Positions 59,174-64,000 of a stretch of DNA of 64,000 nucleotides are shown here, piece by piece. Each line of letters starts with the position of its first letter. Positions within the stretch are counted from its first letter, which is position 1. Both the position numbers and the translations under genes were made by a program. Below the pieces are notes generated by a model. It did no database searches. It saw nothing but the letters and a program-made list of their open reading frames with translations, and had not been told where the DNA came from. Location of the stretch: positions 248,001-312,000 of the forward strand of contig BCKK01000008.1 of assembly GCA_001600615.1 (NCBI GenBank), written 5' to 3'. The stretch is from Dioszegia crocea. Taxonomy: Eukaryota; Basidiomycota; Tremellomycetes; Tremellales; Bulleribasidiaceae.

Positions 59174-61727
59174 CTAGCGGAAGGGGAATCCTCCTTGTGC
59201 CTGGGGTTAGCTAAGCCATACCAAGACTCACCTCTCCCGGCCCAACCTTCATCCAGAAGTCTTGCAAATCCAACGCGCCGAACCCTTCATCCGCAGTGTT
59301 GCCAAACCAATCGTCCAACTGAACAAAGCCGAGATTATTCGTGCCCAAGGGTTCGATGTTCATATCAGACATCGGTTGCTGGTTTGGAGGCAGATTATAG
59401 GAGAATGGCATTGGATTAGGCTCCTGCGGGGCAACCGGGAAGTTCCAGGTGGGTTGAGGTTGGGGTTGAGGAAGCCAAGGGAGTGGTGTTTGCGCCGCAA
59501 CCTCGGACTCTCCTGCAAGCTTTTTACTCAGCTCTTCCAGCTGTCGGCCGTAGCGCGCGGTGGGGTGGTCGTCATCTTCAGACGCTGTAATGAGGGCTTT
59601 GCAGAAGCGGTCGATCAAGTGGAGCGTTCTAATTAGCCAAGTCTTGGTTGGACTCACTCAGCATGATCGGCTCTAAGCATCGCCCCGGAATACAACGCTT
59701 TGAGTAGCACAATAGCGGCGTAGGTGTACCACAAGAGATATCTGCTGGGGAGGAATGGCAAAGCTCCGCCGCGGCCCAGACTGTCGACGCAGATATGTAG
59801 GAGAGTTCGAGCGGCGTCGCATGATTGAAAAATGTATCGCGCGTCTGGGCTAGCCGCTGCGCCGCGGGGGAAAAGGCTGAGGGGTTGGCGATTCTGATCC
59901 ACCCGAGCCTCTTCCTCTGCCCGCATTGATGCCCGCTCCACGTGCGCTTGCTGTTTTTAGCGAGATCTCATCCAGAACTCACGAATGAAAAGGCGCAGAT
60001 GTATAACTGGACATAATAGAACATTGTCCACATTGTATCGGTGAGAGGAAAGATGCCGAATTTCTTCTGGCTCCAGAGCATCTTGAAGCCGTCTAAGGAT
60101 CGGGCGAGCTCGTCAATATATTTGAAATACTCGCCGTACCTAAAGTCAGCAGACGCTCGACTGAGTACCTACATGACTAGACTCCGCGTCCTGGCCGCAT
60201 TCGGGTACAAGACGTCATGAGCGTTGCTCATCAACTGCGTCAATTCCACAAACGCCTGGAGTAAACCCGCAAAGTCTTCCTGCGGATGTTCACCCTTCAT
60301 TTCGCGCATGTAGGGGAAGTTGCGAGCTCCGGCACGTGGTCCAGTCTGGGCTGAAGTCGAGAAGCCTTGGAAACAGACCGTAGGGCCTCGGGACCAGAAC
60401 GCCAGCCCGAGTCGGAGAGAAATGTGTCTGTCAAATAGGTAGCAATCTGGGTCAGCCGGTTCGTACAAAACTCACATGTCCATGCTAAGCGACCTCGCTC
60501 TACTTCGATGGTGCGTTCAGATTCCGATATGAGCTTCAAAGCGAGCTACATCAGCGCGTTCTAGTAGGGCTCACCTTCTCCAGGCCTAACCCATAAGCAT
60601 TCCTAATGGCAGCACCAATAAGCATCCACGCTTGTCGATTCTCTGTGCCATGTACGTCTTCGCCATGCCCTGAATCTCTCACTGGGTCGCGGGGGAGATT
60701 CTCCGCAAGCAGCAACAGGCCCTCTACGAGACCAACAGTTGGAGGAGCGCCAAGACATTGCACATCCGACAGCCAGCCCTGACATCAGCGCCATCGCACA
60801 ATGGCCTACCCTGAAAACAGCCCAAGACTTGTCGTGAACAGCACGCAGAGTCACTTCGTTCCGACTAGCAATAATGATCATTGCGGTGAGAAGATGGCGC
60901 TCATTCGACGCAAATACTGCGACTTGTTCAGGTGTGCGCGGGATGATGGCAGAAGGGACCATGGGCTTTTGTCAGCGACGTTTTGAATGAACTCACATAG
61001 AGGTGATGATGACGTCGAAAGAACCCCTCGGTCAGGCGTAATATAAGATCTTCGTCGAGTATTCCCATCTGCACAAGGGGAAACTCCCCAAGTGGTTTGA
61101 CTGGCTTTTGCCGACTAACCGACTTTGACATAGTCGTCGGCTGTTTGTCCGACGCCAGGGCGAGGATGTGCAAGGCGTCAGACTCATTCTGCATATCGGC
61201 AACGACGATACTGCTAGGGTCGGCACCGTGTAGAGGCGGATTGAGGTGTAGCCGGCGGCGCTTGGGACTCAAGGGGTGTCGACCGGGTGTGGGGTGGGAA
61301 TATTGGCTGTTTGGGGATTGAGTCTTATCGTACGGAGACTGCAGGAGGTCGTTGACGCTGAAGCGGGGCGGATTCGGGGACAGCTTTGTAGGCTCAAAGG
61401 CTTGAATAGGACTTGGCGGTATTGGGGGTTCCATTTCTGTCTCTGACTCCTTCCTACGCCGTACGTTGTTGCCTCCCCTGCGGGATGGGGCGAAGACACA
61501 TTCGCGGGACTCTCGTCGGCATCGCGAGCATGGTGGTTCGGAAGGTGCATCTATATCGCCCTGGAGTTAGCGCTATCGCGATTGGGCTTACCAAATCGCA
61601 CTTGGCTTTACGGCTCCGGCAGTGGAGGCTGGAGTTAGCTATGCATGTCGCGCACTTACCAAGCCCGGTATGAACGCTTGACCTTGCCACTGCCAGGCGA
61701 GCCGTCGTCGTAGAACTCGCTTTCCAT
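59174..61727 (-). CDS. Zn2Cys6 fungal transcription factor
   Basis: Eleven minus-strand exons: 61727..61660, 61628..61592, 61560..60997, 60965..60810, 60778..60575, 60545..60476, 60446..60173, 60139..59983, 59950..59658, 59628..59232, 59200..59174; 748 residues. The binuclear zinc cluster near residues 23-55 has all six cysteines (CLHC, KAKC, then CSRC and ECVF) and is interrupted by two introns. The middle is a fungal_trans domain: WAVFRGWLSDVQCLGAPPTVGL, RQAWMLIGAAIRNAYGLGLEK, CYLFDRHISLRLGLAFWSRGP and ELTQLMSNAHDVLYP. The tail ends KVGPGEAQGGFPFR, a form common in basidiomycete relatives. Target genes are unknown. It is convergent with the PLP gene, 53 bp apart. Confidence 0.92.
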
Positions 61728-61983
61728 GATTGGTGATGGATGTGAAGTGGAGAGCACGATAGCCGGAATCCCAAACCCCGTGCCTGCAGACGATGTCTCA
61801 CATCTCTAGTCATAAACATCGGAACTATTTAGGCTGGTACAGTTTCGGCTCTCGATCCAGGTCCCTCATAGGCGATGCGCTCGCTGAGTACTGAATCACG
61901 ACTCTTCGCTTGTGTAACAGATCTTCATGCAAAGTTCCACAAAGTAAGATATATTGCCCATTCTGCCATCTATGACTAGTCGA

Positions 61984-63679
61984 TTACTTAGGCTGCGGTA
62001 AAGGCACGCCAAGCTCCAGGGCTTCCTTCCTGAACATCTCCAACCGTTCCATAGCATACGCCTACATCAGCCCTGTCGTTGTCGAACTCACCAAGTAATC
62101 GAAATCTGGAGCCCATTCCTTGTCCTCTACCATCTTCCCAACATGCTCCTCAGCTTGAATAATCCCCCACAAAGCCCAAAATACCGAACACGCAGGACTC
62201 CAGATCCTCACCTCCCTCTCTAGCCTTTCCACCTTGTCCGCGTCGACATCTTTTCTCTTGCTCAAGATTTCCTCTTTCCCGTTGAGCTTGATTGACAGAT
62301 ATGCCCTGTAGAAATTCTCTCGTTGGTCTGGGGTCGGGTAGGGATGGTGCGGTTGGAGAGAATGCGACAGGGTGGGGTGGTGGTAGTTTGCCCGCCACTC
62401 ATGGAAGTGATTTGCGAGGTCATACCCACGCGGGTTTGGTGCAGCGTACTCAAAGTCGATCACAATGTACTGTTGTCAGCGGGCTTGAAATCTACTTACC
62501 CTATGGTGATCAGGCATCCCAGGGGGTAGTTGCGCATCAAGTTTCAGCAAATTGCCATACTGCGTGTCGTTATCTACATCAGCTCGGTCAATCCTGGACT
62601 CACGAGAAAACACCAATCCCTTGCTGGCGTGTGCGTCCACCCACTCCTTGTACACCTTGATCTCGTCGGCGAGCCTATGCAGGCCAAAGGTCTCAATCCA
62701 AACCTCCCATCGTCCACCGTAAGAGCCAAGAGTGTTCAGAACCTCTGCGGCGATGGGCGTCCATTCCGCCAAAGATTTCCACACGACAGGTTCGCCCTCA
62801 TTCCCCTTCTCATACCCTAGCGCCTTAAGATCTACCTGGTGTAGCTCTCGCATTCTCCGAGCTATACCTCTAGACACTAGAGGATCCCTCAGTTCGTCCG
62901 CGGTCAACGCTTGGGAAGGGAAGAATTGCTCCACTCGACCGTTTTCGAAGGTGCCAAAGACTTTTGGCCCAAGTCCGTATTGCGTGGAAAGGACGTGAAG
63001 GATTCGTAGCTCCTCTGTGCGCGATATCAAAGCATCAGAGCTGGGCCCGTAGATCCGCAGGAGTAGGGTCGGGGGAAAGTGCTCGGGTAAGAGCGGAAGG
63101 TCGGGGTCACTGGGTGGCATAGTCGGCGTGAGCAAAGGAGACATAGTTGGGGAGGTAGGCTTGCGCGATGGATTGAATGACAAAAAGAAGACTGCGTTGG
63201 TGAGAGCTCCTGACACCTTCTGAAGGTGGATATAAGACGGCGTGATGTTTGGGGCATTCCAGAGAGGGACGCGCTACCGTCAGTATTGCTTTGACCAGAC
63301 TCACCAATTTCCTCAAAATGCTCAAAACCTTCTGTTTGAAAACCGGATGTCTCCACTCTCCAGCATCCAGGCTCAACTCGACGTGGCGCACGCCAATCAC
63401 CCCGCTGCCCTCTCCGTTCAAGCTCAGACTGCTTCCCCGGCGGCTGATGGAATAGCTGTCCTGGCGGCTTGGCACAGGAGATGTCCCTGGAGGTAAATCC
63501 TCCTCGGTCGGACTATCGAGATGAAAGTCGGACAGCTTCGAAAAGCTACTAGTACTGAAGCGGCGAATAGGAGGGGGGTAGGCCGACATGATGGGGGAGG
63601 CGGTCGTGTGCGCTGAGCCGGGTGGTGTGGGCAGCACGTGCGGAGAAGGTCTAGGTGGGAAGTCTTTGGGTGCAGCCAT
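61984..63679 (-). CDS. CKI1: Choline/ethanolamine kinase
   Basis: Minus-strand exons 63679..63305, 63273..62604, 62573..62500, 62469..62092 and 62061..61984; 524 residues. It makes phosphocholine in the first step of the Kennedy pathway, in the cytosol. The N-terminal ~90 residues are Ser/Pro-rich and could be phosphorylated, as in yeast Cki1. VSGALTNAVFFLSF is the ATP loop. LLRIYGPSSDALISRTEELRIL follows. The kinase signature HNDTQYGN is formed across the intron 62574..62603, and the metal site is VIDFEYAAPN followed by GYDLANHFHEW. A terminal helix (WGIIQAEEH) is also typical. Choline versus ethanolamine preference cannot be told apart. Confidence 0.95.
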
Positions 63680-64000
63680 TGCGACGTGAAGTTAGTCGGT
63701 AGGTGACTGATTGTTGAGATAGCGTATGAACGATAAAGCTATGATGTTGATGGGGATATGAGCTTATCTGAGCCCTCCATCTGTATTATTGCTTCTTCTG
63801 GAAATCGATTGTGTCTTGTTTCAGCGTCCAGCTTCTGAAACATTCCTCGTTCCCTCTAGTGGCAGTTTTTTACTAAGATTTCACAACATTGGCACCTCAG
63901 CCGCGCTCGTCGTCATGTGTTCAGAACTTCTCAGAAGCACTCGAGCTTGCAGAATCAAGACTATGCATTCTCTGGGGATGGATCCAAGCGGTACATCTCA
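63680..64000. promoter_or_regulatory. CKI1 upstream region
   Basis: 321 bp upstream of CKI1, reaching the window end; should hold its promoter. No second gene or repeat is visible. Confidence 0.45.

Overview
The window is nuclear DNA of a fungus, most likely a basidiomycete yeast of the Tremellomycetes (Cryptococcus/Kwoniella/Saitozyma type). The evidence is dense genes on both strands, many tiny introns per gene, and proteins found only in eukaryotes or fungi. Introns are typically 29-60 nt, begin GTGAGT or GTAAGT, and have a CTGAC/CTAAC/CTGAT branch-like motif 5-12 nt before a terminal AG, with no real pyrimidine tract. I placed most splice sites by hand from three rules: the intron signature, frame continuity, and preservation of family motifs.

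I support 27 protein genes. From left to right (strand in brackets): the end of a large Ser/Pro-rich protein of unknown function (+); a 2.2 kb gene-poor stretch with a degenerate ~620 bp tandem repeat; mitochondrial ribosomal protein uS10m (-); an oversized ferric reductase (+); alpha-SNAP/SEC17 (-); U2AF small subunit (+); a ZC3H3-like CCCH zinc-finger protein (-); meiotic cohesin REC8 (+); cyclin H/CCL1 (-); ATG27 (+); dynein intermediate chain (-); a maltose/galactoside-type O-acetyltransferase (-); long-chain alcohol oxidase (+); an adenosine-deaminase-like protein (-); an Mtr-type amino-acid permease (-); V-ATPase subunit B/VMA2 (-); a SmgGDS/RAP1GDS1-like armadillo protein (-); the giant HECT ligase TOM1/HUWE1 (+); a LAMTOR2-like roadblock protein (+); SEC13 (-); MCM-binding protein (+); a membrane-anchored alpha/beta hydrolase (-); an unrecognised acidic protein (-); nicotinamide riboside kinase (+); an RCC1-repeat protein (-); the PLP-homeostasis protein (+); a Zn2Cys6 transcription factor (-); and choline kinase (-).

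This is ordinary housekeeping chromosome. The genes do not form one pathway or cluster. Several share themes: RNA processing (U2AF1, ZC3H3), vesicle traffic (SEC17, SEC13, ATG27), transcription and cell cycle (CCL1, MCM-binding protein), and mTORC1/vacuole biology (LAMTOR2, VMA2, amino-acid permease). No RNA gene, transposon, CRISPR array or secondary-metabolite cluster was seen.

The unusual content is in genome architecture: (i) a degenerate tandem repeat at about 3953-5310; (ii) microexons down to 7 nt, one beside a GC-AG intron; (iii) 30-33 nt stop-free introns that keep the reading frame if retained; (iv) convergent genes whose coding sequences overlap by 11 bp; (v) start codons 73 bp apart in a divergent pair; and (vi) two near-identical 31 nt intron-like sequences 70 bp apart. 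I found no convincing new multi-gene system.
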